This document shows positions 9,740-19,565 of a DNA stretch of 42,332 bases, in pieces (position 1 is the stretch's first letter; the number at the start of each line of letters is the position of its first letter). A program made the translations under genes and the position numbers. Under the pieces are notes generated by a model, which was not told the origin of the DNA, did not search any database, and worked only from the letters and a program-made list of their open reading frames with translations. Source of the DNA: Bacteroidota bacterium (GTDB lineage Bacteria > Bacteroidota > Bacteroidia > NS11-12g > UBA955); NCBI GenBank assembly GCA_016868785.1, contig VGFS01000017.1, forward strand, positions 1 through 42,332. Reading direction: 5' to 3'.

Positions 9740-10483
9740 ATGAATCAACGAATCTGTCTTCAGTCTTGGGCGCCTCTTAGGTCGATCAGTCACTCCAAGG
9801 GCGAGATGGTGAGTTCGTTGCTGTTTGGAGAGACCTGTACGGTGTTGGCTTCTGAAGGGGAGTGGTTGCATGTGCGGGTGGATCGCGATGGCTATTTGGG
9901 CTGGGTTCCTGGGTTGTACTTGGGGAATTGGGGCGAATACAAGCACGAAGAATGGCAAACCGTTCGTGAGGTGGGGGCATTTTATTTGGGGGAGGATGGG
10001 GATGTGATTGGGTTGTCGCCGGGGAGCCGGTTTGTGGATGACAGGATTCAGATAGAGGGTCGGCATTATTATTATCGCACGGGTAAATACCTGGTGGCCG
10101 GAGCCGCGGCAGCGGCGAAGGCCTTCTTGAATACCCCCTATTTGTGGGGCGGTCGATCGATTTGGGGCATCGACTGTAGTGGCTTGGTTCAATCGGTTGG
10201 ACAAATACTGAATGTTGCCATGCCCAGAGATGCGTATCAGCAGGCCGTTGTTGGGCAGCCCTGCTTGTGGGATCAGCGCAGGCCAGGAAATTTGGCCTAT
10301 TTCTCGAATGCAGAAGGCAAAGTTGTGCATGTTGGGATATTGCTCGATGATGATCGAATCATTCATGCCTATGGAAAAGTTCGCATCGATCAAATAACCC
10401 CGCAAGGCATTGTTAACCGTGTTTCGGGGGAACTCACCCACAAGTTAAGCGGCTTGAGGTTGTGGCCCAATCCTTCGATATGA
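9740..10483 (+). CDS. SH3b-NlpC/P60 cysteine peptidase
   Basis: A 247-residue peptidoglycan peptidase. Two SH3-like segments come first (about 5-62 and 70-115; the first ends in GYLGWVPGLYL), followed by an NlpC/P60 domain. The catalytic Cys146 lies in IDCSGLVQ, His197 in VVHVGILL, and the third polar residue is His209 in IIHAYG. The family cleaves the gamma-D-Glu to diamino acid bond of muropeptides. No signal peptide is visible, so it likely works in the cytosol on imported recycled muropeptides, as proposed for other SH3b-NlpC/P60 dipeptidases. It follows the ferredoxin gene by 2 nt and its TGA overlaps the next ATG (ATGA). Confidence 0.92.
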   Translation: MNQRICLQSWAPLRSISHSKGEMVSSLLFGETCTVLASEGEWLHVRVDRDGYLGWVPGLYLGNWGEYKHEEWQTVREVGAFYLGEDGDVIGLSPGSRFVDDRIQIEGRHYYYRTGKYLVAGAAAAAKAFLNTPYLWGGRSIWGIDCSGLVQSVGQILNVAMPRDAYQQAVVGQPCLWDQRRPGNLAYFSNAEGKVVHVGILLDDDRIIHAYGKVRIDQITPQGIVNRVSGELTHKLSGLRLWPNPSI

Positions 10484-10923
10484 AATTGCAATCGTATATC
10501 AACGACTTTAAAGGGGAATTCCATGGGCTTCACGGAAAAACGTTAGGGCTAACAGAATCACAATCCGAGGTCTATGTAGACCTGACTGTACAATCGGCCT
10601 TGCAGTATATGCAAACGCTGATGATGTCTGGCAAGATCAAAGAACTGCAAACCTTGATGGGTGGAGGTGCTGAAGCACTTCAAAATAGTGAGTACTACCA
10701 ACGGTTGATCGATCAATGTGTTTCATCATACTATGGACTAGATTGGGAAACCGATCGCAAAAAGAATTTGGCTGTGCATATCTTGGGCTTTGTTTTGGCG
10801 GGATTGAAAGCCAAATTTGAAGAAGGAGGCCATCCGTCCACGCCCCGGGGGGTTATGCAGTTTTTGGGCATCGACTTGGGGATTTTGGGTAAAATGGGTG
10901 GACTTTTCGGTAAGTGGTTTTAA
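10480..10923 (+). CDS. Uncharacterised 147-residue protein
   Basis: I do not recognise the family. The product is soluble-looking and mostly helical: an amphipathic N-terminus (KLQSYINDF), a helix with paired Met (YMQTLMMSGKIKELQTLMGGG), a central EYYQRLIDQCVSSYYGLDW segment, and a glycine-rich hydrophobic C-terminus (GIDLGILGKMGGLFGKWF) that could be a membrane-associating or oligomerisation tail. The start is the ATG at 10480, whose ATGA overlap with the peptidase stop implies coupled translation. A GTG at 10462 is also in frame. The stop overlaps the next gene by 10 nt. Context suggests a partner of the peptidase or of the secreted protein that follows. Confidence 0.7.
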   Translation: MKLQSYINDFKGEFHGLHGKTLGLTESQSEVYVDLTVQSALQYMQTLMMSGKIKELQTLMGGGAEALQNSEYYQRLIDQCVSSYYGLDWETDRKKNLAVHILGFVLAGLKAKFEEGGHPSTPRGVMQFLGIDLGILGKMGGLFGKWF

Positions 10924-13475
10924 AAAAGTTTAGTTTCTATTCGATCCTTTCATGGACGGTCGCCTTTGTTGGCCTGTTGACTTTTTCTGAGCTAAAGGCA
11001 CAAACGGCCTACGTAAAACCAAAAGCGGCCATTCCGGGGTATTCGCTGTACGTGGAGGTGACATCGCCCGCGGATTTGGATTACTTGTCAACCCACCTAT
11101 CGGCATTCGCCCAAACACAGCGAATTCGTGTGTCGGCAGAGGTGGATATTGCCCGTGTGGCCCAAGTGTTGGGTCGCCTCGACAATCTCGAAGAAGCCGT
11201 GCTTCAGCGTTTTCAGGGGATTCTTTCCGATGAGGATTTGACGCAATTGGAGTGGTTGCACAGTTTGGTGCTGCACGTGCCCGATGGCAAAGAAGATGCT
11301 TTGCTGATGAGCAAAAATTGGTCGTTGATTCCGGGTGTAACCCTGGTCTTCCAAACTGTGCCCGATGATTATATTTTTTTCAAAGAGTGGAAAAACTGCA
11401 AGCGCATTGGTTTGGTTGCTCCCTACAATCAGAAAGAGGCTGAGATGGCCGTGGATGCAGTGAAAACCTATTTGCCTGGGATTGAGGAATTGAGTTTGTC
11501 GTTGGATCGCTTGTATCACCTGCCATCGGCAACGAAATCGCTGGTGAAGTTGAAACGACTGATGCTGATCGACAATGCTTCATGGATGATGGAAAAGGAC
11601 ATTACCTTGTTGGGAGACATGTCTATTCAAGTTGGATTTTACGAGAACAAGCGGGTGATGACCAAGCGCAACGGGGCCACGGAGGAGCAAAGTGTGATTC
11701 ATCCCATTTCATTGCATTATTTGAGCACCGATCCCAATTTGTTGGCGGCGGAACAACGTTTCTTGGCCGCGTATTTTCCGGTGTTGGTGGCGGCCGATCA
11801 AGGCGCGGTTGTTGCGGATCCTGAGGGTGAAAAGTATAATGATTTTGCGATATCGGTACCATTGACCGCTCTGCAAGGGCGTTCGAATTTCCCCAAGCCC
11901 ATCTCAGAGCCGTTGCTGCATGATTTTACCGAAGGGTGGTATGAGTTTGAGGGTAATAACGGGGAGGACAGATTGTATGCGGCCGATGGTTCTTTGGTGG
12001 TGATGATTCCCAAAGGATGCATGGTGAACAGTGAAGGCAAAGACTGGTTGGGAAGTTATCAATTGCGATTGAAGTCGATGAGTGATGCACAGCGACAAAT
12101 GGCCTATGCGCCTCCACTTTGGTTGGATAGTGCGGGGAAATCGTTTGTGTTGTCTGCGCCTCTGGTGTTAGACATCGAGGCTTTTTCGGGCCGTGAAATC
12201 TTGCAGGTGAAGGATGGGTATTTTATTGAAGTTCGATTTGCCGGAGCGCCGAATTACAATGCGCGGTTTTATGCTTGGGATGCGAAATCTAAGAGATGGC
12301 GCAATTACTATGACTACGATTATAACTTTCCGGATGAAAATAAAGCAGCCCTAGATTTTTATCAGTTTTATTCGGGCAGAAAAACAGCGGCGATACAGAC
12401 TTCCGTGAACCGCGTAGGATTATCGGAAAGAATCAATACTCAAGGATACAATTATCTGTTAAATCCTGATGAGAGTACACAGGCGATTGCCAAATTTTCG
12501 GAATTTTACGTGGCTCGGGTGGGCGACAAAGCCCAGAACGACCAGCAATTTGTGCTCCGGCGCGGTAGGGGTATGGTAGGCGTAAGAAAATATCAAGGGA
12601 AGGAAGCTACGGAAAAAGGGGTGTTTGAAATGGTGGTGTACGATAAAACAGAACTGCTGTTTCCCGAGCTGAAACCGCTGAGAGACTATCCTTTGGCATT
12701 TCGAACCCAATGGGAGCGCAAGGCGGTTATGGATGAGTTTTTTCGATTGCACAAATTCTGGGATATCGACTTTTATCAAACAGGGAGTCAGTTGGTGTTG
12801 ATGATGCGCAGTGCTGAGGGATTGTGGCAAATTGAATTGTTGCAACCAAAGACACGATGGGCCAGCAATCCCAAGAAAGCGAGTCGAGAACAGGTGAAGT
12901 TCGAAAAGTTGATCCGACAAGTGATGGCATTGAAAGCGCAAAAGAACCATGCATTTGAGGTATATCAGCAGCAGGTTTGGCAAAAGGAGTATCAACAGAC
13001 TTCGCTGCTCGCCTTGGAAACAGCGGGGTTGCCCAAAGTAATGGTGCGTAGCGATTTCAAAATCCGCAGTTTGGGTCGGTTTGCATGGGCATCGCCCCAG
13101 GCGGCAGATTCTGTGGTAAGTATCAATGTGGTGGTGGCCGATCAGGGACAAGCCCCCATTGATGTATCGCAGTGGGTGATGGGACTGAAGAAGCCCGATT
13201 GTGTGCAGGTATTTTCTGTAGGTCCGCAATTGGTTACTGGGGTCCAAAAATTGCGAGAGTTTTCGTTGCATATTGATCCTGCACGCGTCTCCTTTTTTGC
13301 TGCCAAGGATACGGAAGGGCGGATCTACACATTGAGCGGCGATGTCTTTCGGAAACTCGAAATAAAAACCAACAGCCTGATGTATCTGCCGTTACAGATT
13401 GCCCCAGAGCAGCAATACAACGATGAATCGTTGCGCGTATTATTGAATTTACCCAAAAAGAAAATCACGCCATGA
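10914..13475 (+). CDS. Large secreted protein of unknown function with LRR-like N-terminal half
   Basis: An 853-residue exported protein. The signal peptide spans about residues 4-30 (KKFSF, a hydrophobic core, then ELKAQ). Translation must begin at the GTG at 10914 or another non-ATG codon, since the next Met lies far into the mature protein. Residues about 80-235 contain irregular leucine-rich repeats (LDNLEEAVL, LEWLHSLVL, LPGIEELSLSL, LVKLKRLML). The middle (about 330-560) is beta-rich and aromatic (KRWRNYYDYDYN). A charged helical segment rich in Gln/Lys follows (about 665-730), then another beta-rich domain to the end. No catalytic motif, sorting domain or lipobox is seen. It overlaps both neighbours, indicating obligate co-expression with the peptidase and the symporter. 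Confidence 0.75.
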   Translation: MVLKKFSFYSILSWTVAFVGLLTFSELKAQTAYVKPKAAIPGYSLYVEVTSPADLDYLSTHLSAFAQTQRIRVSAEVDIARVAQVLGRLDNLEEAVLQRFQGILSDEDLTQLEWLHSLVLHVPDGKEDALLMSKNWSLIPGVTLVFQTVPDDYIFFKEWKNCKRIGLVAPYNQKEAEMAVDAVKTYLPGIEELSLSLDRLYHLPSATKSLVKLKRLMLIDNASWMMEKDITLLGDMSIQVGFYENKRVMTKRNGATEEQSVIHPISLHYLSTDPNLLAAEQRFLAAYFPVLVAADQGAVVADPEGEKYNDFAISVPLTALQGRSNFPKPISEPLLHDFTEGWYEFEGNNGEDRLYAADGSLVVMIPKGCMVNSEGKDWLGSYQLRLKSMSDAQRQMAYAPPLWLDSAGKSFVLSAPLVLDIEAFSGREILQVKDGYFIEVRFAGAPNYNARFYAWDAKSKRWRNYYDYDYNFPDENKAALDFYQFYSGRKTAAIQTSVNRVGLSERINTQGYNYLLNPDESTQAIAKFSEFYVARVGDKAQNDQQFVLRRGRGMVGVRKYQGKEATEKGVFEMVVYDKTELLFPELKPLRDYPLAFRTQWERKAVMDEFFRLHKFWDIDFYQTGSQLVLMMRSAEGLWQIELLQPKTRWASNPKKASREQVKFEKLIRQVMALKAQKNHAFEVYQQQVWQKEYQQTSLLALETAGLPKVMVRSDFKIRSLGRFAWASPQAADSVVSINVVVADQGQAPIDVSQWVMGLKKPDCVQVFSVGPQLVTGVQKLREFSLHIDPARVSFFAAKDTEGRIYTLSGDVFRKLEIKTNSLMYLPLQIAPEQQYNDESLRVLLNLPKKKITP

Positions 13476-15073
13476 GTCCCTATTTGATTTTGCTGGCCTT
13501 GGCCTTATATTTTTTTATGCTGTTGGCTGTTGGATATGTCACAGGAAGGAAAGCCAACGACGATGGTTATTTTGTTGGTAACAAACAGAGCCTGTGGTGG
13601 ATGGTGGCATTGGGAATGCTCAGTGACAGCATGAGTGGTGTTTCATTCATATCTGTGCCGGGTGCGGTGAATGTGGCCCACTGGAGCTACATGCAGGTGG
13701 TCTTTGGCTATGTGGCAGGCTATTTGGTGATCGCTTACGTACTTTTGCCCTTGTATTACCGCGAAAATCTGACCTCCATTTATACGTATTTGGGTACTCG
13801 ATTGGGTTTGGAACATCAACGGGTTGGAGCGTCTTTTTTTGTATTGTCGCGTTTGCTCGGCAGCGCAGCCCGATTGTTTCTCACGGTGGCCATTCTGCAA
13901 ACCTACTTGTTTGGTCCGATGGGGGTGCCTTTTTTTTTGTCGGTCATTGTAATTATCGCCTTGATTTTGGCGTATACCATGAAAGGCGGAATCAAAACGT
14001 TGGTGGTAACGGATGCCTTACAAAGTGTGTTCTTGATCGGTGGGGTGTTGATCTGTGTGGTTGCATTGGCCGATGGACTCGAATGGATTGATTTTTGGCA
14101 AAAGGGTGTAGGACCATCGCCATGGCAGCGAATCATGGATGCTGAGATGAGTGAGGTATTTGTTTGGGACGGCAACAGCAAACTGAATTTTTGGAAACAA
14201 TTTTTGGGTGGAGCGGCAATGTGTATTGCCATGACGGGGCTGGATCAGAACATGATGCAGAAAAATTTGAGCTGTAAATCGCTCAAAGATGCACAAAAAA
14301 ACATGGTAACCACCGGGATTGTGGTGATGTTGGTGAATGTGTTCTTCCTCAGTTTGGGGGTGATGTTGCATGCGTATTTGGCAAAGTATTCGTTGGAAAT
14401 TCCTCTGCTTAATGGCAAGCCCAGCACCGATGGCATTTTTCCGATGTTGGCGTTGGGGGGACTTTCCTTGTTTGGGGTTGCGTGGCTAGTGCCGTTTGCC
14501 TTTGTATTGGGTTTGAGTGCAGCTACATTTAGCAGTGCCGATAGCGTATTAACCACACTAACAACAAGTGTTTATCACGATTTTCTGGGACTGGGAGGCG
14601 ACAGGTTGGGCTATGACGATGCGCGAAAAAAACGGATTCGACAAACGTTGCATTTGGGATTTGCGGTGGCCTTGTTCTTCTGCATCCTATTGTTTCATTG
14701 GCTTAATGAAAGTTCATTGATAGATACCGTGCTGATGGTGGCCACTTATACATATGGGCCGTTGCTGGCCTTGTTTGCTGTGGGCATTTATACCCAATGG
14801 AAGCCTCAGGGATGGGCTGTAGTGCTTTGGTGTATTGCTTCGCCGTTGATTACCTACTTTCTCAAGTTGAGCGACGCCACAGGGGTTTGGTCTGCTGGCA
14901 GGGAGGCGACGAAGTTTAACGCATTAGAACGCGTATGGTTTCAGACCGATGTGCATGGACAGCCCTGGTTTGGGGCGTATGTGATTGGCTATGAAAGTTT
15001 GATCCTGAATGCAGCCATCGTTGTTACGGGGCTTGGGCTGATCCATTTTTGGCAAAGCCGAAAGAAGATTTGA
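13472..15073 (+). CDS. Sodium:solute symporter family transporter
   Basis: A 533-residue inner-membrane protein with about 13 hydrophobic segments, matching the SSS (SLC5-like, LeuT-fold) family in length and topology. Recognisable parts are the N-terminal FMLLAVGYVTGRKANDDGYFVGNKQ (TM1 and the conserved loop), SDSMSGVSFISVPG in TM2, and the LGLSAATFSSADSVLTTLTTSVYHDF stretch, which is the TM8 region with the Ser/Thr Na2-site ligands. The substrate is unknown; family members import sugars, amino acids, nucleosides or sialic acid with Na+. The start overlaps the previous stop (ATGA). Being last in a run with a muropeptide peptidase, it could import a peptidoglycan-derived or amino-acid product, but this is inference. 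Confidence 0.9.
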   Translation: MSPYLILLALALYFFMLLAVGYVTGRKANDDGYFVGNKQSLWWMVALGMLSDSMSGVSFISVPGAVNVAHWSYMQVVFGYVAGYLVIAYVLLPLYYRENLTSIYTYLGTRLGLEHQRVGASFFVLSRLLGSAARLFLTVAILQTYLFGPMGVPFFLSVIVIIALILAYTMKGGIKTLVVTDALQSVFLIGGVLICVVALADGLEWIDFWQKGVGPSPWQRIMDAEMSEVFVWDGNSKLNFWKQFLGGAAMCIAMTGLDQNMMQKNLSCKSLKDAQKNMVTTGIVVMLVNVFFLSLGVMLHAYLAKYSLEIPLLNGKPSTDGIFPMLALGGLSLFGVAWLVPFAFVLGLSAATFSSADSVLTTLTTSVYHDFLGLGGDRLGYDDARKKRIRQTLHLGFAVALFFCILLFHWLNESSLIDTVLMVATYTYGPLLALFAVGIYTQWKPQGWAVVLWCIASPLITYFLKLSDATGVWSAGREATKFNALERVWFQTDVHGQPWFGAYVIGYESLILNAAIVVTGLGLIHFWQSRKKI

Positions 15074-15079
15074 CGATGA

Positions 15080-15703
15080 TTAATCGTGGAATCCCAACCC
15101 CTTCATGATTTTTGGGACAAACTTTTCGATGCGTGCTGTGCGGGTGGCTGATTGTTTTGCGCCGGTAAAATGCAGGTTGTATCCACGTTGGCGGCCGGGT
15201 GTGAGGGCCATGAATTTCTCGCGAAAAGCAGGGTCTTGTTCAAATTTATCGAGCAGCTCCTGAGGGAATTCGAGTTCATGCTTTTGTTTGAATTCAATTT
15301 TTGCTCCGCTGGATTCTAGTTCGATGGCTTCTTGGATGTATTCCGCGATGATCGATTGTTGATCGATGACCTGTTGGGGCGAGGTGAATTTTAAATGTTT
15401 GGCCGCTTGGGCGTTTTCACCAGAGACCTGCAACAAGTTGTGTGGGTCTTTCATGAGCATGCCCTTGAAAAAGTTGATACTCGCGTATTGCTTGAAAGCC
15501 ACCACCATGGCGATGTTTTTATTGTCTTGATTTACGTAACAAGGGCAACCCCACTTGATGGTTTCGATGAGTCCGGCGTTGAGCATGATGCCCCGAAGCA
15601 GTTGAAGTTCCTCGGCCCAGGTGTGGACTTTGCAGGCAGGGGTGGCGTGCAGTGAGCAGCGGCCGCAGCCATCTACGAAGTAAAGGTCTACGTTTTTTTG
15701 CAT
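15080..15703 (-). CDS. YdeI-like protein with DUF1801 domain
   Basis: A 207-residue cytosolic protein of the YdeI/OmpD-associated group (YdhG/YjbR/CyaY-like superfamily). The N-terminus has a Cys cluster, GCGRC at 12-16 and Cys24 in ATPACKV, which could bind a metal. The DUF1801 core follows (LLRGIMLNAGLIETIKWGCPCYV, then ASINFFKGMLMKDPHNLL). The C-terminal third has the YdeI signature FMALTPGRQRGYNLHFTGAKQSATRTARIEK. The function is not established; the family is often linked with stress and DNA or cationic-peptide responses. It converges on the symporter gene with six bases between stops, and its upstream region carries a hairpin and palindrome (15799-15847). Confidence 0.88.
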   Translation of the reverse strand: MQKNVDLYFVDGCGRCSLHATPACKVHTWAEELQLLRGIMLNAGLIETIKWGCPCYVNQDNKNIAMVVAFKQYASINFFKGMLMKDPHNLLQVSGENAQAAKHLKFTSPQQVIDQQSIIAEYIQEAIELESSGAKIEFKQKHELEFPQELLDKFEQDPAFREKFMALTPGRQRGYNLHFTGAKQSATRTARIEKFVPKIMKGLGFHD

Positions 15704-15798
15704 GATTGGTTAATGGTTTTTTATGGATTTCCATCCAGCGACAGGGTAGGTTTTCCCATTCAAACGATGCGGGTTGTTTCGATCATGGTTTGCTTGGA

Positions 15799-15811
15799 TG
15801 TCGGCCCGACA
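15799..15811. repeat. Palindrome TGTCGG-C-CCGACA, operator-like
   Basis: A perfect 6+1+6 dyad that overlaps the last base of a minus-strand TATTTTTG box (15810-15817), i.e. it would cover the transcription start of the YdeI-like gene. This position suits a repressor site; no regulator can be named. Confidence 0.4.
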
Positions 15812-15817
15812 AAAATA
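15810..15817 (-). promoter_or_regulatory. Possible -7 box for the YdeI-like gene
   Basis: TATTTTTG on the minus strand, directly adjoining the hairpin 15818-15847, whose T-tract it also forms. The leader to the ATG at 15703 would be about 100 nt. No -33 element is seen, because the upstream position is inside the GC-rich stem, so the match may be a by-product of the terminator tail. Confidence 0.35.
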
Positions 15818-15847
15818 ACATAGGGCGGCCGAAAGGCCGCCCTATGT
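15818..15847 (-). terminator. Terminator of the unknown membrane protein gene
   Basis: A 13-bp perfect stem (15818-15830 with 15835-15847) with a GAAA tetraloop. On the minus strand it is followed by TATTTTTG, a short T-tract. It lies about 100 nt past the membrane protein stop codon. Confidence 0.7.
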
Positions 15848-15930
15848 ATAGAGGATGTATTGTCAAAAACCACTTCTTTGGTGTGATTTTACATCAAAAT
15901 GAGAGCGATTTCTAAAATAGTACGAAAATC

Positions 15931-15938
15931 TACCTTTG
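15931..15938 (+). promoter_or_regulatory. Orphan + strand TACCTTTG box
   Basis: A full match to TAnnTTTG pointing right, with TTTC 18 nt upstream as a poor -33. There is no + strand gene downstream until 21112; transcription would run antisense into the membrane protein gene at 15950-16873. Confidence 0.35.
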
Positions 15939-15949
15939 TGTGAATAAAA

Positions 15950-16873
15950 TCAATCACTTTGATTCGGAAAGTTCCTTAGTGACTCGAAAAGATTATAAAT
16001 GTGAAGTATTCCAAGTCCAAACAAGACCGATCCAATAATCAGTGCATTGTTCATGATGCCATCCACTGAAAATGAAATTTTGATCAGTATTGTGGAAATG
16101 ACAAATCCAGAGTTTCTAATGATTGTGTGAAACTTATCGGAGTAAAAGAAAGAGGTTAACAACAACAGTACATCCACGATGATCAGTATGTTAAAGAATT
16201 CATCGAAGAACACATTGTTTACATTCTTGAGAGAAGTAATGTCGGCGGAGTTATTTACCACAGCTTCCATAATCCATCGATAGAGCGATGTTGAAGCCAA
16301 AATAAACAATATCGGTACGAGAATAAAGGCAATCGCTTGCTTTAATTGTATGAAGTAAGATTGTGTTTTTTGGTCGCGGATGTCTAGGTCATCTTGTTTT
16401 TTGTGTTGCTTGATATTCTTGTAAAAAAAGTAAATCAGCAAAAATAAGATGAGCGACGTAATTGTATCAAAAGTGAATTGAAGGTCGTTTGGGTTTTGGA
16501 ACCAATTTGAACTCAGGTTGATATTTCCGATGTCCTTAAATATTCTTCGGATTACAATGAGTGTGATAATTTCATATTGTTTGGCAATGTAAACTGAGGT
16601 TGACTTGGGCAAATAGAATATGAGTAGATATACTTCGTAAATCAGAATAAACGAAAATGGAGTATAAATAGCGGAAATGGGATTGTTTAGTAAATTGTGT
16701 TGACTTGGACTTTCAGAGTGCGTGGATAGATATATAATGGCCAAATGTCCCAGGTAACTGAGAATGGCAATCCTGAGGATTGCTTTTTCACCAAGCGCCT
16801 TGGTTTTGGCGGACAAGAATAATGTTGCCAATCGATTAAATAGCGAACTGATTTTGGTGTATTTCTGTCCCAT
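15950..16873 (-). CDS. Unknown multi-pass membrane protein
   Basis: A 307-residue integral membrane protein with about seven or eight hydrophobic segments, e.g. about 33-50, 70-90, 135-152, 183-202, 228-245 and 254-298. A charged loop (KNIKQHKKQDDLDIRDQKTQ, about 155-174) separates the two halves. A short EIITLIVIRRIFKDIGNIN stretch in the first half looks conserved, but I do not recognise a named family and see no catalytic or transporter signature. The gene is clearly richer in A and T, with many Ile, Asn, Lys and Ser codons, than its neighbours, which may reflect a different origin. It lies alone between the katG/VF530 region and the YdeI-like gene, with a terminator hairpin downstream. 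Confidence 0.75.
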   Translation of the reverse strand: MGQKYTKISSLFNRLATLFLSAKTKALGEKAILRIAILSYLGHLAIIYLSTHSESPSQHNLLNNPISAIYTPFSFILIYEVYLLIFYLPKSTSVYIAKQYEIITLIVIRRIFKDIGNINLSSNWFQNPNDLQFTFDTITSLILFLLIYFFYKNIKQHKKQDDLDIRDQKTQSYFIQLKQAIAFILVPILFILASTSLYRWIMEAVVNNSADITSLKNVNNVFFDEFFNILIIVDVLLLLTSFFYSDKFHTIIRNSGFVISTILIKISFSVDGIMNNALIIGSVLFGLGILHIYNLFESLRNFPNQSD

Positions 16874-16971
16874 TTTGTTGATTTATAATTAATTAACAAA
16901 TAGGAATGAACAAAGTTTTCACTTTACCACTTACAATAACAATAGGGATTGAAATGGGCGGAAGGGTCCCT

Positions 16972-17193
16972 TTAGTTGGTACGCTTCTTTATTACGGTAT
17001 AAATGTATAAGTCTTCAACTTTCTTTCTCGCCCAGGGTGTTTTCCTTAAGAACTTTAAACTAGACGATACACTTGGGTTTTCATAAAAGCAGTTGATGCG
17101 AATTTTTTCGGCCAGCTGTTCCCAGCCAAATTCTTCCTGTAGTTCGGTGATGATTCGCTCCAATGTTATGCCGTGTAAAGGGTCTTGTGCCAT
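16972..17193 (-). CDS. VF530-family DNA-binding protein
   Basis: A 73-residue protein with nearly the whole VF530 (DUF2132) signature: [24 protein letters not shown] at the start, then [33 protein letters not shown]. The family is a compact helical fold, structurally characterised for the Vibrio fischeri protein, and annotated as DNA-binding. The biological role is not settled. The ATG at 17193 gives the family start. A Met seven codons upstream (17214) is in the katG terminator stem and is rejected. About 100 bases separate it from the membrane protein gene downstream. Confidence 0.88.
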   Translation of the reverse strand: MAQDPLHGITLERIITELQEEFGWEQLAEKIRINCFYENPSVSSSLKFLRKTPWARKKVEDLYIYTVIKKRTN

Positions 17194-17196
17194 GAG

Positions 17197-17236
17197 TAAA
17201 AAAAGAAACCGCAAACATAGGCCTGTTTGCGGTTTC
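17197..17236 (-). terminator. katG terminator overlapping the VF530 gene promoter
   Basis: A perfect 12-bp stem (17205-17216 with 17225-17236) with an 8-nt loop. On the minus strand it is followed by seven T and then, four bases later, by the VF530 ATG. It lies 20 nt past the katG stop. Confidence 0.85.
17212..17219 (-). promoter_or_regulatory. -7 box inside the katG terminator, facing the VF530 gene
   Basis: TATGTTTG on the minus strand matches TAnnTTTG. It occupies part of the terminator's loop and descending arm, 18 nt before the VF530 ATG. No clear -33 element is present. Confidence 0.4.
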
Positions 17237-17256
17237 CAGAAGGGTTAAAAATTGAA

Positions 17257-19542
<2,286 letters not shown>

Positions 19543-19565
19543 TCACCAATTTGGTGGGTGCTGGC

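Noticed and set aside
9683-10441. Long minus-strand open frame (252 codons) opposite the NlpC/P60 gene
   Set aside because: It is a shadow of the real gene: the + strand has catalytic Cys/His motifs, and the minus product is Pro/His/Arg-rich with no family.
12459-13271. Minus-strand open frame (270 codons) opposite the 853-residue gene
   Set aside because: Antisense shadow with His/Leu/Gln-rich composition. The + strand gene is anchored by a signal peptide and overlaps with both neighbours.
15706-15915. + strand open frame over the YdeI upstream region
   Set aside because: It reads through a hairpin and a palindrome and has no promoter, family or protein-like composition.
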